Positions 11,150-21,358 of a DNA stretch of 64,000 nucleotides are shown one piece after another. Below the pieces are notes generated by a model, which did not search any database, had not been told where the DNA came from, and worked only from the letters and a program-made list of their open reading frames with translations. Location of the stretch: contig JARUPZ010000009.1 of NCBI GenBank assembly GCA_031213475.1, positions 1,590,001 through 1,654,000 of the forward strand, read 5' to 3'. Origin of the DNA: Nereocystis luetkeana. Its lineage: Eukaryota > Sar > Phaeophyceae > Laminariales > Laminariaceae. Position 1 is the first letter of the stretch; each line of letters opens with the position of its first letter. Both the position numbers and the translations under genes were made by a program.

Positions 11150-12415
11150 GCCTGGGGAATGCAAGCGCTTCGTGTAGCGGGCGGTTCCGCCCGCTACGCT
11201 CGCCCGCTACTCTTGCTCACCAGGAAAAATGGAATGGAACAGACGGCCCAAACAATCAATTGAGTGTTAGGTGCAAACAGGCGAGTTGCAAATGCCAACT
11301 CCGTCCAGGAAAACAACCCGAACGCCGCATGCATGTACTTTACTTCCGTACATACCCTAGGTAGCTATTAATAGCGTCTCGCACTCATTTTCTGTTTTTG
11401 ATCATGAGAGTACCTAAGAGAAAGCACAGCACGCCGCAGCACCCCAAAAATGATGAAAAAAATGAAAGCGGAAATTTCAGAGAGAAAAAAAATCCCCGTC
11501 CCCTCTGATGTAATTAGTTTCCGCCCCGAATGGAACACCTTGTGCCCCCCCCCAAAAAAAAACGAGCAGCAGAGCTCTCAGCATCGTACGCTGCCCGCCC
11601 CTCTCGTGACCACCTCGCCACCGATTCGGTCCGGGTAAAGCTTTCCTCCCTCTCTGCCCCAGTGATCCCCTTCGCGCGCCTGGCGTGAAGCCCGGTGCTC
11701 ACCGTGGCTCTCGTTCGCGAGCTCGACAGTGTTGGTGCTCAGACTGCGATGCTCTCTCTGTCAAATTCGGCTTGGTCGCAAAAATAAGCACCGCTTGTTT
11801 TTTTTCCGCAATCCCAAACGACCCTTACAGACTCGTACATATTACTTCCAACCCCACACCAGGAGGCTAGGCAGAGCCCATTCGTAATTCCCTCGTGTCT
11901 CGAGGCACACGCGACGCCTAGCCACGAAAACGGCGACCGCGCTCCTTCCAACCCCACCTCCCAACCCCACCTCTACCCGCCAGCGCCCGCTGACACCCGC
12001 GACGGTGCGGGGCTCGCCCGCGGTGCCGTGGGTACACGCACGCACACAAAATGAAAAGAAGAAAAAAGGTAGGACAGGCTCTCGCCGGCAAGTAATAGAA
12101 GGAGGCGGTGTCCAAGTGGGAGCTCTGAGATGCCAGGGATGTACCAACCGAGTACGCTCGGCGAGAGATATATCTATAAAGTATGTTTATACATATATGA
12201 GTGCGCACACCAGTAATGTACGTGCTGCAGCCGTGTGTGCTCTTGGGATCGGGGTGCCAAGTGCCAAGCGGCAGCAGAGGGTGCATGCCTGTAGACTAAT
12301 AAAACACGCCGATTTATTCGTATTCGGTGTTTGGCCGATGAATGGCTATCTCCGGATATGTGGTGAGCCCCACTGCTGCTCTCTGTCTCTGCGACTGGCA
12401 GCTTGTGACTTGTGA
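11150..12415. other. Intronic stretch, nothing recognised
   Basis: Contains a short perfect hairpin near 11175-11205 (AGCGGGCGG...CCGCCCGCT) that recurs near 40815-40850. No exon recognised. Confidence 0.45.
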
Positions 12416-12417
12416 CC

Positions 12418-12768
12418 AGGGCTGCTGTTCACGGGTCATGACTCATCATCCGGCCCGCGGGTAGCGGGTAGGATTAGGAGGTTTTCAAGATATGACGGGT
12501 CGGGCCGGATCGGGTCTGGTCAGGGCGTGCTGGAAGTATCACGGATCAGGTCGGGTCGGGTCGGGCCGGGTCAGAAGGTTTTCCAAATTCTCACGGGTCG
12601 GGTTTATTCGTGTCGGGTCCGGAGGTTTTCGAAATCTCACTGTCGGGTCGGGTCGGGTCGGGTCGGGTCGGGCCGTTTGAGGAGGTTTTCACAATATCAC
12701 GGATCGGGTCGGGTCAGACGTCGACAACGCAATATTTCGTGGTCGGGTAGGCCCGACCCGACCCGTAT
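12418..12768. mobile_element. Foldback element with GGGTC arrays
   Basis: Starts CCAGGGCTGCTGTTCACGGGTC and ends in CCCGACCCGACCCG of opposite sense. Between them are several short (GGGTC)n arrays, each preceded by a spacer like AGGTTTTC.AAAT.TCAC. The same architecture is seen at 20495, 23680, 29352 and 48486. Confidence 0.7.
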
Positions 12769-12769
12769 C

Positions 12770-14500
12770 GTGTGTTGTAAGTTGTGTTGTGTGTTGTGTG
12801 TTGTATGTTGATGTTTGTTGTGTACCGAGTGTTGCGCGTTTTTTGGTGGTGTGTTTATGTTTTGTGTCACAGTTGTTTTCGGAGTAGTTGGTGTCTCTGC
12901 TGTTTGTGCCGTTGCTGTCGCTGTTGCTGTTGCTGTTGGTTTTTCAGGGGGGTTCACCATGGTTGAAAGTCACTTTGTACGATACGAGAAAAACGAATCC
13001 TAAGCCAATCAGAATCCATCAACCATTGAATAGCATATGCCCTTTTGTCTCGCACACCGTGTGCTTCAACCATAGTGTTTAATCAGAGGTGAACTCGATT
13101 TTGTTTTTTTTTGCGTGTTGCTGTTGCTGTTGCTGTTGTTGTCGCGGTTGTTGTTGCTTGTTGCTGCTGCTTGCTGTTGTTGTTGATGTTGCTGTTGTTG
13201 CTGTTGGTTGTATTGGTTTTGTTTTTGTTGGCGCAGGGATTGCTTCGCCGGCGGCCTCCGGCTGGGTGTCATCATTCGCCGCCGTACATACCCTGCTACA
13301 CCATCGATACAGAAATCGACCTACGTCCTTCCAACCGCGCGGTGCGTCTTTTCATACCATGTTGCTACTGTTGCTGTTACTGCTGGTGTTGCTGCTGCTA
13401 CTGCTGATATTGCTACAGCAATGCTACCACTGCTGCTACTACTGTTCCTGCTACAGCTACTGCTGCTACTTCTGCTGCTATCACTACTACTACTGTTATT
13501 GCTATTGCTGTGTCAGATGTTGGCGTCTCATACTCTTCATATTCTCGATGTTGTATGTTGTAACAGTATTGGAGCGTGTCAGGGACCCAATTGCATTGTC
13601 GAAGGGCAATGGCGCACAGAGAACACTTAGTCCTTTTTCCACTGCAGCTATTAATACCAGTAGAGTGTTGTACATAGGATAATTTTTTGTCTCAGAGTTC
13701 CTAAAGGGGCTATGGATCTACAAGTAGCATGTTCATTAGCATCATTAGCATGTTCATTAGAACTCTAAAAGCGTACCATGTGGCCATGTATCCCTGTCTT
13801 TTGCTGACACCAGATCCCACGTGTTACATAAGAGGTGTCCTACATTGCTTCTACGTAACGTTGTATTTCGCAATTATGTCAGCCTGTCTGGCCTTGGGAA
13901 CTCCTACAGTACAGTAGTTGATCAAAGCGAGATGGATTCGAATCATCGGCGAGCAAAGGCAACGGTCATGTCAATCTTCGCCCCCCCCCCCTCCTGCCCC
14001 CCCCCGCTCCCAGCCCCTGCCACCCTCCCCAGCCCATACACATGCCGTAAACAACACCGTGAAGACCCTGTGGCCCTTACACACCCCACGAACACCGCGA
14101 TGTTCACGCCGCAGAAAAAAACCCACCCCACTTATTTCTCTCTCCTCTGTCCTCGCCCCTCCAAGTAATTGGAAATCCGATCACAAAAACGCATGGAAAC
14201 CTTCGGGAACACCCGGTAGGGTCGCACGCGCTGCCTTAAATCCCGCCGCAGTAAAATAGTTGGAAACCCCCATCCCCACCCCCCTTCCACCTGTCCCCGT
14301 CCCCCCATCTTATCGCACACAATCGTACACACGGAAACCTTGCAAAACGCTCTTTTTGGGTTCGCAAGCACTGCCATCAACACCGCCGCTGAAAATCAGT
14401 TGGAAACCCCCATTCCCACCACCATGTCCCTGGTCCCCGCCCCTCCAACAAATTGCACAAAATCGCCATAACGCGTCGAAACCGCCGGAACTCTCTCTAG
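12770..14500. other. Intronic stretch rich in GTT/GCT triplets
   Basis: Contains GTT/TGTTG-rich sequence (12770-12950) and trinucleotide arrays at 13105-13230 and 13360-13515. These create long Leu/Cys or Gln ORFs that I regard as artefacts. There is a C-rich tract near 13980-14020. Confidence 0.6.
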
Positions 14501-14754
14501 GATTGAGCCAAGCAAGGAGGAAAATACTGGCCAAGGGGCTCGCCTCCAACGGGGCCACCGTGCTGGATTTCCAGTGCGGGGATGGAAGCGGATCACCCCC
14601 TGTCTCCGTACTTCCGAATGCATCCCAGCTTCTCATGAGCGCTGCCAAGAATAACTCGAAAAGGAAGCGTGCTGGCGAAGGGGCTGGGAGTTCGAAAGGA
14701 AAAGGATCGGCGGCCGGCGAGGAGGGGAGAGGGGGGGGCGGGGCGTCTCAGAAG
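14501..14754 (+). CDS. BRCT exon (alpha-1/beta-2) of the BRCT-PNKP gene
   Basis: Acceptor CTCTCTCTAG followed by an open frame encoding LSQARRKILAKGLASNGATVL, the alpha-1 helix and conserved small-residue turn before beta-2 of a BRCT domain. A Lys/Gly/Ser-rich loop follows (KNNSKRKRAGEGAGSSKGKG). The 3' border is uncertain: AAG|GTTCGG at 14754 leaves phase 0, which fits phase-0 acceptors of the next exon. Other weak donors exist within the exon. BRCT domains bind phosphorylated partners in DNA repair complexes, consistent with the downstream PNKP exons. Confidence 0.6.
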
Positions 14755-15221
14755 GTTCGGAGAATGTTCTTCGTTTTCGTTTCGGGAGTTGTATTTATTT
14801 GTGTTTTTTTCGGTCCGCTTTGGGGCTTGAAGGGGGGAAACGTGCCGAAAAAAAGTGACGATCACAGCATAGGTCACTCGCAAGAATGCCAGGAGACAAT
14901 GTCAGGCAAGGGAAAACGTGCGCTGTCAAGGTTGCAGGGCCGAGTGTTCCACAGTGTTTCGGTGTGAACGAAGGCGAATTCACCGTGTTCGGACATTCAG
15001 ACGGAAAAAATGACGGAAAAAAAGTGACCATTTTTGCAATGACAACTGCGTGATCGGGAGGTCCTGGTAGAAAATGGCGCCCGAGTTACAGTGGTTGAAA
15101 GCACGGAGTCGTACGGACCGGGCGGGCGCAACATTACCCCGCTCGTACTTATGGGCGCTCCCGCTGCTCGAAGACGGCTGATAGCACCACAACTATCAAC
15201 AATTGTTGTGGTCGCTATCCC

Positions 15222-15319
15222 TTAACCCTTTTAGAACCGCAGTCCGTTTTTGGGGACAAATCAGTCAAATTCTAAGTAATTTGTCCCCAAAATGGGACTG
15301 CAGTCCTAAAAGGGTTAAG
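15222..15319. mobile_element. MITE family 3 copy (AACCCTTTTAG ends)
   Basis: A 98-bp near-palindrome. AACCCTTTTAGAACCGCAGTCC at the left pairs with GGACTGCAGTCCTAAAAGGG at the right, and TTTGGGGACAAA with TTTGTCCCCAAA inside. Related copies at 22871-22978 and 62838-62930. Confidence 0.8.
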
Positions 15320-15534
15320 AGGAGTTCCAAAGAGGTTGTAAAGTGCTATCTTCTCAGCTATTAGGGTATACCAAGCAGCCCGGGTTGGTAAAAGTGTAGA
15401 GGGTGTAACTGGAGTTGCTGTGCATTGTCAATTCGAGGGCATCCCGGACACGAACGGCTCGTGATACAGCAGTGCGATCCGTGTTGCTTAGCTCTCCCAC
15501 TATTAGTAGTTCGTAAACATACGATAAGAACAGC

Positions 15535-15735
15535 AGCAGTACAGCAGTAGTAGTAGTAGTAGTAGTAGTATTAATAGTAGTAGTAGTAGTAGTATTAATA
15601 GTAGTAGTAGTAGTACCTCATAGTCGAGTAGTGTTAATAGTAGGTCTGCAGTAGTAGCAGCAGTAGTAGATGGTAGTCTGCAGTATTACTATTATACTGG
15701 TAGTAGAGTAGTACCAGTAGTCAAATAGCGGCAGT
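15535..15735. repeat. (AGT)n trinucleotide array
   Basis: AGT triplets interrupted by ATTAAT and AGC variants. Confidence 0.9.
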
Positions 15736-16214
15736 AGCAATACGAGTACAGTAGACGGTTGGCAGAAGTACCCATGGTCTCTAGGCGTGGGATAAAACAA
15801 CCTATTATATCTGATGCTCCTCACCTGATTATAGTGTAGGAGCTCTAAATACCAGGTATCTCCCGAAAAAACATTTTTCTGATGCTCCTCACTTGATTAT
15901 AGTGTAGGAGCTCTAAATACCAGGTATCTCCCAAAGGACTGATTTTGAGAGAAAAGAGGACGCTCAGCCGTATGGTATGTATTGTTCCATTCATGTAGTA
16001 GAAACAAGAAAGTGGGATTAACTATAAGGCATGCCCTTGAGGAACCGCGTCAGTCAGGAATATTTTGGCTAAAAAAAGGTACAGTACCGCTATCGTTGCG
16101 CGCGTCGTACGGTTACCTCCGATTGCGATCGAGCGCCGACCGAGATTCGTATTAATATGTGTACGTTATTCTCCAATGTTTCCAAATCGATCAGCGCACG
16201 CACATACTTTTGAC

Positions 16215-16342
16215 GACCATCCTCCCTCCCCTCCTCCTTCCCTCCCCTCCTTCCCTCCCACTCCTTCCCTCCCCTCCTTCCCTCCCCTCCTTCCCTCCCT
16301 CCCTCCCTCCCTCCCTCCCTCCCTCCCTCCCTCCCTCCCTCT
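16215..16342. repeat. (CCCT)n microsatellite
   Basis: CCTC/CCCT array lying about 110 bp upstream of the BRCT exon, where it could act as an extended polypyrimidine tract. Confidence 0.93.
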
Positions 16343-16465
16343 ACCTCTCTCTCTTGCTTCCCGACCTCTTGCTGTCTTGCAAATGTTTGCTGCCTCACAC
16401 AAATGTTTGCAACAATGTGCACACTGGTGCCGCCTGTCCGATACGTGAGGAAGGCTGTCGGCGAG

Positions 16466-16591
16466 AAGGGAGGACCATCTCCCACGCTTGCGGTGTGCGA
16501 TGCCGGGGCCTTCTCGTCGGGGAGGGCTCGGCGGGAGGTGGAGGGGATCCTTTCTAAGCATCCCCTGAAGGAAAAAAACGCCACAGTCAAG
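16466..16591 (+). CDS. BRCT exon (beta-3/alpha-2) of the BRCT-PNKP gene
   Basis: Encodes PSPTLAVCDAGAFSSGRA then GILSKHPLKEKNATVK, ending at donor GTCAAG|GTACGT in phase 0. It corresponds to the BRCT beta-3 strand ('THlVv') and alpha-2 region. Joined to the exon at 18125 it gives NATVKVVGSAWLSEC, a typical BRCT alpha-2/beta-4/alpha-3 junction. The 5' border is uncertain: AG dinucleotides at 16448, 16464 and 16467 are possible acceptors; the last two give phase 0. Three further copies of its 3' part lie downstream. Confidence 0.6.
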
Positions 16592-16602
16592 GTACGTGGC
16601 CG

Positions 16603-16935
16603 GTCGCCCCGGTGGTTCAAGTGGTTAACCTCGAATTCTACTTGCGTTTGAGTCCTGGGTTCGAGCCCCAGGTGGGTCGGACATTTGACTTTATTTTGCA
16701 AAAATAAAAATAAAAAAGGATTCAATTGTTGAGAGCTCCTTGCAGCGTGGGTAGGCACAATTCGATGCGAGTCGACGAGGGAAGAAAAGGCTGAAATCTT
16801 CTCGCGATAAAAATGAAGGCACGTACCGTAGCGGGAAGGGGGTAGAAGAGCCTGCTATGTGACCCCGGATCTGAGTTACGAGTTGGAAGGAGAGAGAGAA
16901 GAAGATGGGCGAAGATAATAAATGGGATGAGCAAA
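16603..16935 (+). mobile_element. tRNA-derived SINE, family 1, second full copy
   Basis: Same head, body and 3' end as the copy at 8185-8517, with only scattered differences. It carries A box TGGTTCAAGTGG and B box GGTTCGAGCCC, and ends in an A-rich tail (A9 then GAAGAAAG). It is inserted about 12 bp downstream of the BRCT exon donor site. Confidence 0.9.
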
Positions 16936-17029
16936 AAAAAAAGAAGAAAGGTGTTGGTGGCTGTAAATGCGTTGGTGTTGGTGACAGTAAGTGCTTTGGT
17001 GTTGGTGTCAGTAGTCTTTGATGCCAGTT

Positions 17030-17095
17030 TTCCGACACAATGGAGGGGACACTTTTCAAGCATCCCCTGAAAGACAAGACCTCCGCGGTTTGGCG
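17030..17095 (+). pseudogene. BRCT exon copy 2 (degenerate)
   Basis: Follows TGCCAGTTTTCC and reads KHPLKDKTSAV, parallel to SKHPLKEKNATV of the exon at 16466-16591. The donor is destroyed (GCGGTTTGGCG in place of GCGGTCAAG|GTGCG). It is embedded in a (GTTGGTGTTGGTGA)-type minisatellite. Confidence 0.65.
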
Positions 17096-17251
17096 TCAGT
17101 AGAAGCGTTGGTGTTGGTGACAATATATGCGTTGATGTTGGTGACAATATATGCGTTGGTATTGGTGACAGTAGGTGCGTTGGTGTTCATGTCATTAACT
17201 AGGTGTGTTGGTACTGTTGTCAGCAGTATTTTGCCAGTTTTCCACTTGCAG

Positions 17252-17299
17252 GGAATACTCTCCAAGCACCCCCTCAAACACACGACCTCCGCGGTCAAG
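17252..17299 (+). CDS. BRCT exon copy 3, splice-competent 48-nt cassette
   Basis: A 16-codon copy encoding GILSKHPLKHTTSAVK, bounded by a good acceptor (TTTTCCACTTGCAG) and donor (GTCAAG|GTGCGT). Both borders are phase 0, so it could be included between the exons at 16466 and 18125 without breaking the frame, duplicating the alpha-2/beta-4 junction. Whether it is ever spliced in cannot be seen from sequence. It could equally be a decaying duplicate. Confidence 0.4.
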
Positions 17300-17349
17300 G
17301 TGCGTTAGTGCTGGTGCTATTAATAGTAGTATTGTGTCAGTTTTCCACC

Positions 17350-17412
17350 ACAGGTAGGGGATACGTTCCAAGCATCCCCTCAAAGAGAAGGCCCACCGTG
17401 GTCAATGTGCGT
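17350..17412 (+). pseudogene. BRCT exon copy 4 (degenerate)
   Basis: After TTTTCCACCACAG the segment contains AAGCATCCCCTCAAAGAGAAG (KHPLKEK). The downstream part reads GTGGTCAATGTGCG where the functional copy has GTCAAG|GTACG, so the donor is altered and the frame is not kept. Confidence 0.6.
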
Positions 17413-18030
17413 TGGTGCTGGTGTCAGTAGATCGTGCAGTGGGAATGACCTGGAAATGTTTTGGTAGATAATCTGTTCGAGGAGTGCAACCTTCTGTTTG
17501 TAGGAAGCACGAGTAGCAGCACGACTTCCGGCGTGCTGCGCGCTTGGTAGTATAAATGAAACTATAAAACTCGTTTGCTCTGGTCGGTGTTACTTGCCCT
17601 TGTCCGGTTACTTGCCCGGGGGCTTGTGTACGTCATTTGTTCTCCGCTCTTGCCCGGTGGTCTGCGTACGAGTAGCCGGTGTGAGGATACGTACGAGTAG
17701 CTGGCACGAGGAACGAACGCCTGCTGTGTTCTCGATCCCTTTTCAGCTTGCAACACTCCCGGAATTTGAAGCCAACCATACAACCCCGAAGGGGAACCTT
17801 AACCTTGTGTTATATATGTAGTTCCCTACGTTGCGCTTCGGAAACATCCCCTACCCCCTACCCCACCAGCCCGGGCTGGTCGGTGTGGCCGATGCTGTAA
17901 AGGCACTTCAATCCACCCAAAGGGGTTGGTGTCGTATTCCCCGTGTCCCCTGTGGAATGCATGAAACACGCGCCGTGTCATGGCAAACCCTTTTATCGAT
18001 GGCGCCATCCCCTCACCTCTTTTCACACAT

Positions 18031-18078
18031 ATATATATATGTATATATATATATATTTTGTATATATATTATATATGT
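18031..18078. repeat. (TA)n/(TATG) tract
   Basis: TA-rich tract about 50 bp upstream of the acceptor of the BRCT exon at 18125. Confidence 0.85.
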
Positions 18079-18124
18079 ACTCTGTTTATTCTTGTGTTAC
18101 TTTTATTCAATCATGTACTTTTAG

Positions 18125-18326
18125 GTGGTGGGATCTGCTTGGCTATCCGAATGCCTTCGGCTGAACTCCCTCCAGCCAATGGGGCAGCACCTGCTGGAAA
18201 CCGTTACACCTGAAACTGTCAAAGGCTTCGCGAAACGGAACGTCGGTGGCGGTGGCAGCGGCGGCGGCGGCACAACCACCACCATCGCTGGCGGTGCTTC
18301 TTCCCGTAAGGGTGGTGGTGGAGGAG
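18125..18326 (+). CDS. BRCT C-terminal exon (W-x3-C) of the BRCT-PNKP gene
   Basis: Acceptor TACTTTTAG, phase 0. Begins VVGSAWLSECLRLNSLQP, the beta-4/alpha-3 signature of BRCT domains with the invariant Trp and the Cys four residues later. A Gly/Ser/Thr-rich linker follows. Two donors are possible: CC|GTAAGG at 18305 or GAG|GTACGC at 18326. Both leave phase 1, so the downstream frame is the same. The rest of the intron begins immediately with a 191-bp tandem repeat. This exon is the strongest evidence for a BRCT domain in the gene. Confidence 0.75.
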
Positions 18327-18900
18327 GTACGCATTCAATCTGCTCCTATCTATGGTACAAGGTATTGCGGGGGAATTATTTGGCGGATTTTATAGTAACG
18401 GATGAAACGGCCGTCGCGAAATAATACCAGAAGTGACACTGGATTGTTTGCGCGGAAAGCACATGTGAAACACGCGTCCCGTGCCTCGTTCAATACTTGA
18501 CAGTATTGACAGCGATGGTGGTGATTCAATCTGCTCCTATCTAAGGTACAAGGTATTGCGGGGGAATTATTTACCGGATTTTATAGTAACGGATGAAACG
18601 GTCGTCGCGAAACAATACCAGAAGTGACACTGGATTGTTTGCGCGGAAAGCACATGTGAAACACGCCTCCCGTGCCTCGTTCAATACTTAACAGTATTGA
18701 CAGCGATGGTGGTGATTCAATCTGCTCCTATCTATGGTACAAGGTATTGCGGGGGAATTATTTGGCGGATTTTATAGTAACGGATGAAACGGCCGTCGCG
18801 AAATAATACCAGAAGTGACACTGGATTGTTTGCGCGGAAAGCACATGAGAAACACTCGTCCCGTGCCTCGTTCAATACTTAACAGTATTGACAGCGTGGT
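18327..18900. repeat. 191-bp tandem repeat, three copies
   Basis: Three near-identical units, each starting GATTCAATCTGCTCCTATCT, at about 18333, 18524 and 18715. The units contain a short inverted repeat (CAATACTT.ACAGTATTG). The array starts right at the donor site of the BRCT exon. Confidence 0.92.
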
Positions 18901-19430
18901 GAGATTAGTTAACAATGTGTTTTTTTTTTGCGGATGAAAAACGCGTCACCCTTAACGGTGGAATATTTTTGCGCGTGATGCTCGTTACCCTTGACGGTGC
19001 GGTGGGATTTAGTTCGGAAGGTTAAACCCTTGTAACCCTTCAATGGCGCTGTATTTGTTTTTGGGAGGTGAAAGGCGCATCATGTTGATTTTTGCCGTGG
19101 GATTATTTGAATGGCGAAACGCTTGTCTCCCTTAATGCGGCGGTAGGTTTAGTTGGCAGATAAAAGGCGTGTCATGTTGAACGAAGGTTTACATGTGCGG
19201 CGATTTTTTTTTCGGCCGATGTAGAGCGCGTCCCATTTAACAGAGTATGAAAATGATATGCCATGCTGCCAGCACTGCTCCCAACCGCGGGAAACTAACG
19301 TGGCAAAGGCTAGCGCGACACGACTGCTCCCACAAATAGTATTGGCTGTGCTCGACGGAATTAATCAATTTCGGTGTGAATCGTAACCCGTGCCCGTTCC
19401 GTTTTCCTCGCGCCCCTTTTAACTCCTTGC
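18900..19430. other. Intron, nothing recognised
   Basis: Loosely repeated sequence (CTTGACGGTG/CTTAACGGTG, GCGTCATGTTGA) of a degenerate tandem nature. No exon. Confidence 0.5.
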
Positions 19431-19712
19431 TCCACATCACCGTCATCGCCGTTATCATCATCATCATCATCACCATCGCCACCATCGTCATCATCATCAT
19501 CATGGCCATCATCACCACCATCATAATCACCATCATCATCGTCAATATCCTTATCGTCTTCGTCGTCATCACCCTTATGATCATCATCACTATCATCGTA
19601 ATCATCCTCGTCTTCATCCTCCTCCTCCTGATCATCCTCCTCATCGTTATTGCCATCCTCCTCATCATTTTCGTCGCCATCATCATAATAACCACTACCA
19701 ATGCCACCGTCC

Positions 19713-19750
<38 letters not shown>

Positions 19751-19812
19751 GCCATCGTCATGCCAATAAAATATTAATTTTCATCACCACCACCACCACC
19801 ACCACCACGATA
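19430..19812. repeat. (CAT)n imperfect trinucleotide array
   Basis: CAT/CAC/CGT triplets over about 380 bp. One frame stays open from 19387 through to the linker exon and would encode a His-rich tract; another encodes poly-Ile. I treat it as intronic because the exon border fits at 19829. Confidence 0.9.
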
Positions 19813-19828
19813 CCACCACTGCCACCAG

Positions 19829-20138
19829 CATCATCTTCGAAACCCTCGGCCTCCTCCTGGGGCTGCCTCGCCCCACCTCCTTCCAAAAGGTCGGCAGCTT
19901 CTTCTACAAAACCCTCTGTCCCCTCTTCCTCCTCCAACCCTTGGTCCACCACAATGAACGACAACACCAACACCAATGCCGACACCGGCAACACCTTGGG
20001 ACTGGGCGCAGGCCTTGGAGGAGCAGACGGACCGGGAGACTTATCGGAGGAGCCGGAGTGGGAAGATAGCGTCAATGACCATGGTGGAGATGACGGTGGT
20101 GGTGGTGATGGGAGGGGGGGGGGGAAGGAGGAGGGGAG
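19829..20138 (+). CDS. Linker exon between BRCT and phosphatase
   Basis: Low-complexity exon rich in Ser/Pro then Asn/Thr/Gly, ending with an acidic stretch (DLSEEPEWEDSVNDHGGDDG) and a basic end (GKEEG). The donor GGGAG|GTGAGG leaves phase 2, and the split codon AG|A joins exon 21202 to read RWEEL. The acceptor is uncertain: CCACCAG at 19828 or GGCAG at 19897 both give the required phase 1. Acidic Ser-rich linkers between the interaction domain and the catalytic core are also present in animal PNKP, where CK2-type sites occur; that parallel is inference. Confidence 0.6.
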
Positions 20139-20204
20139 GTGAGGTGTCTATTTTGCTCACATGTCAGACAGATTATCTCCATATCATCTACAGGTATTAC
20201 TGAT

Positions 20205-20490
20205 CATTCCCACTCGATGATCTAGATCTTTCAGGGCAGTTACATTCCTGGTCTGCATGATCAGTATGATCTGTATGATCTGTGTGATCTAGCTCACGTT
20301 GCTGGGAGGGAGCCGTGTAACCTGCATGACCTACAGTAGCACATGTTTCCTGGTTTGGGTCTGCCCTATAAGGCAGATCCTGCACACTTATTAATACCGA
20401 TAACGGCGGGTCGAGATTTAGATGATCTATCGGTAAATGATCTATCTGTGGATGATCTATCTGTTAGATATTCTGTCCGACGTGTGATAT
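20205..20490 (+). mobile_element. Dispersed element with CACACCTCGGACAG ends
   Basis: Opposite orientation to the copy at 1968. Landmarks CAGTATGATCTGTATGATCTG, CTGGGAGGGAGCC, ACATGTTTCCTGG, GATCCTGCACA and an end CTGTCCGACGTGTG. Confidence 0.65.
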
Positions 20491-20494
20491 TTTC

Positions 20495-20682
20495 AGGGCC
20501 GGTTCACGACCCGAGCCGCGGGACGGATCCGGAAGTCTTCAAAAACTCATGGGTCGGGCCGGGTCCGTTCAGGAGGGATTTGAAATCTCACGGGTCGAGT
20601 CGGGTCTGCTCGGGTTGGGTTAGGTGGCCACGTCCGACCCAACCCTCGAGGTTTGACCCGACCCGACCCCTGAGCATCTAGG
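20495..20682. mobile_element. Foldback element with GGGTC arrays
   Basis: Begins CAGGGCCGGTTCACGACCCG, contains GGGTCGGGCCGGGTC spacers of the type seen at 12418, and ends with reversed CCCGACCCGACCCC. Confidence 0.65.
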
Positions 20683-21201
20683 GATCAAAATAGTTGCAGT
20701 TAGTGTAGGATGTGTTTTGCAGTATTCATAGTAATAGGGGTAAGCGTGTTTTTTTCGAGGCGGGGGGTGAGAGACGGTGGGAGGGGTAGGGTAGGGGTGT
20801 TTGCTTCAAGCGAGCGTTTCGAGGCAGACGGGGAGAGGGAGTTGGGCGGGAGTTGGCTTGTCTAGGCTGCAAGTTGGCGACTATAATAAACGCAGTTGTT
20901 GGATACTTTAGGACTGCTTGCCCGTAGTGGACACGAAACGCTTGGAATTGGAGTCATATTTACTGTAGGTTTATGTGTGCACGTGGGCAGTGCACCATTA
21001 TTTACGGGGGGCCGCAGTAAATAGGACCAAATATTGTTGGTAGCAATAGCGAAATGTACATCGTAGGTAATATTTCAAATAGTCCCCCGTAATAGAAGGG
21101 TTAACACTTCCACTTACCCATCTCTCCACCCTTCGTTCTCCCTCCTCCCCCCTCCCCCCCCCCCCCCCTTCACGCCTCCGCCCATTCCGTTATCGTTTCA
21201 G
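20683..21201. other. Intron with a MITE
   Basis: Contains a MITE family 1 copy at 21001-21093 (ACGGGGGGCCGCAGTAAATAGG ... AAATAGTCCCCCGTAAT) and a C-rich tract before the phosphatase exon acceptor. Confidence 0.7.
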
Positions 21202-21314
21202 ATGGGAAGAGCTGATGGGGGGGGCGGTTCTACGGTGGGTCCCCAAGATGGCAAGGGTTTCGACTCATATTTTGGCGTTTGATATGGACGGGACGCTGAT
21301 CAAAACCAAGTCAG
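21202..21314 (+). CDS. PNKP: PNKP phosphatase exon with the DxDGT nucleophile
   Basis: Acceptor TATCGTTTCAG and donor TCAG|GTGATT; starts in phase 2, ends in phase 1. Encodes WEELMGGAVLRWVPK, then THILAFDMDGTLIKTKSG. DMDGT is HAD-superfamily motif I: the first Asp is the nucleophile that attacks the DNA 3'-phosphate, the second the general acid. The WE..L lead-in and TKSG after the motif are specific to the polynucleotide 3'-phosphatase family. Everything from this exon to 38405 joins without a frame break and covers the complete catalytic region of PNKP (about 404 residues, like the animal enzyme without its FHA domain). A decayed duplicate follows at 21359. Confidence 0.93.
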
Positions 21315-21358
21315 GTGATTGGTGCGGTTCCGCATTGTTTTTACGGTTTTTGTGACAG

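Larger units (their letters stand above)
14755..16465. other. Intron with repeats
   Basis: Holds a dispersed repeat at 15070-15230 (CCGAGTTACAGTGGTTGAA..., also at 21640-21815 and 60825-60990), a MITE family 3 copy (15222-15319), an AGT array (15535-15735), a 68-bp tandem duplication (15811-15940, GATGCTCCTCAC.TGATTATAG) and a (CCCT)n array (16215-16342) just before the BRCT exon. Confidence 0.75.

Noticed and set aside
13089..13682. 197-codon Leu/Cys-rich ORF
   Set aside because: Product of CTG/GTT triplet arrays; all frames and both strands are open for the same reason.
16090..16758. 222-codon minus-strand ORF
   Set aside because: It is composed of the reverse of the SINE head, the BRCT exon antisense and a (GGGA)n array; no domain or splice support.
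19237..19761. 174-codon minus-strand Met-rich ORF
   Set aside because: Simple translation of the CAT/ATG trinucleotide array.
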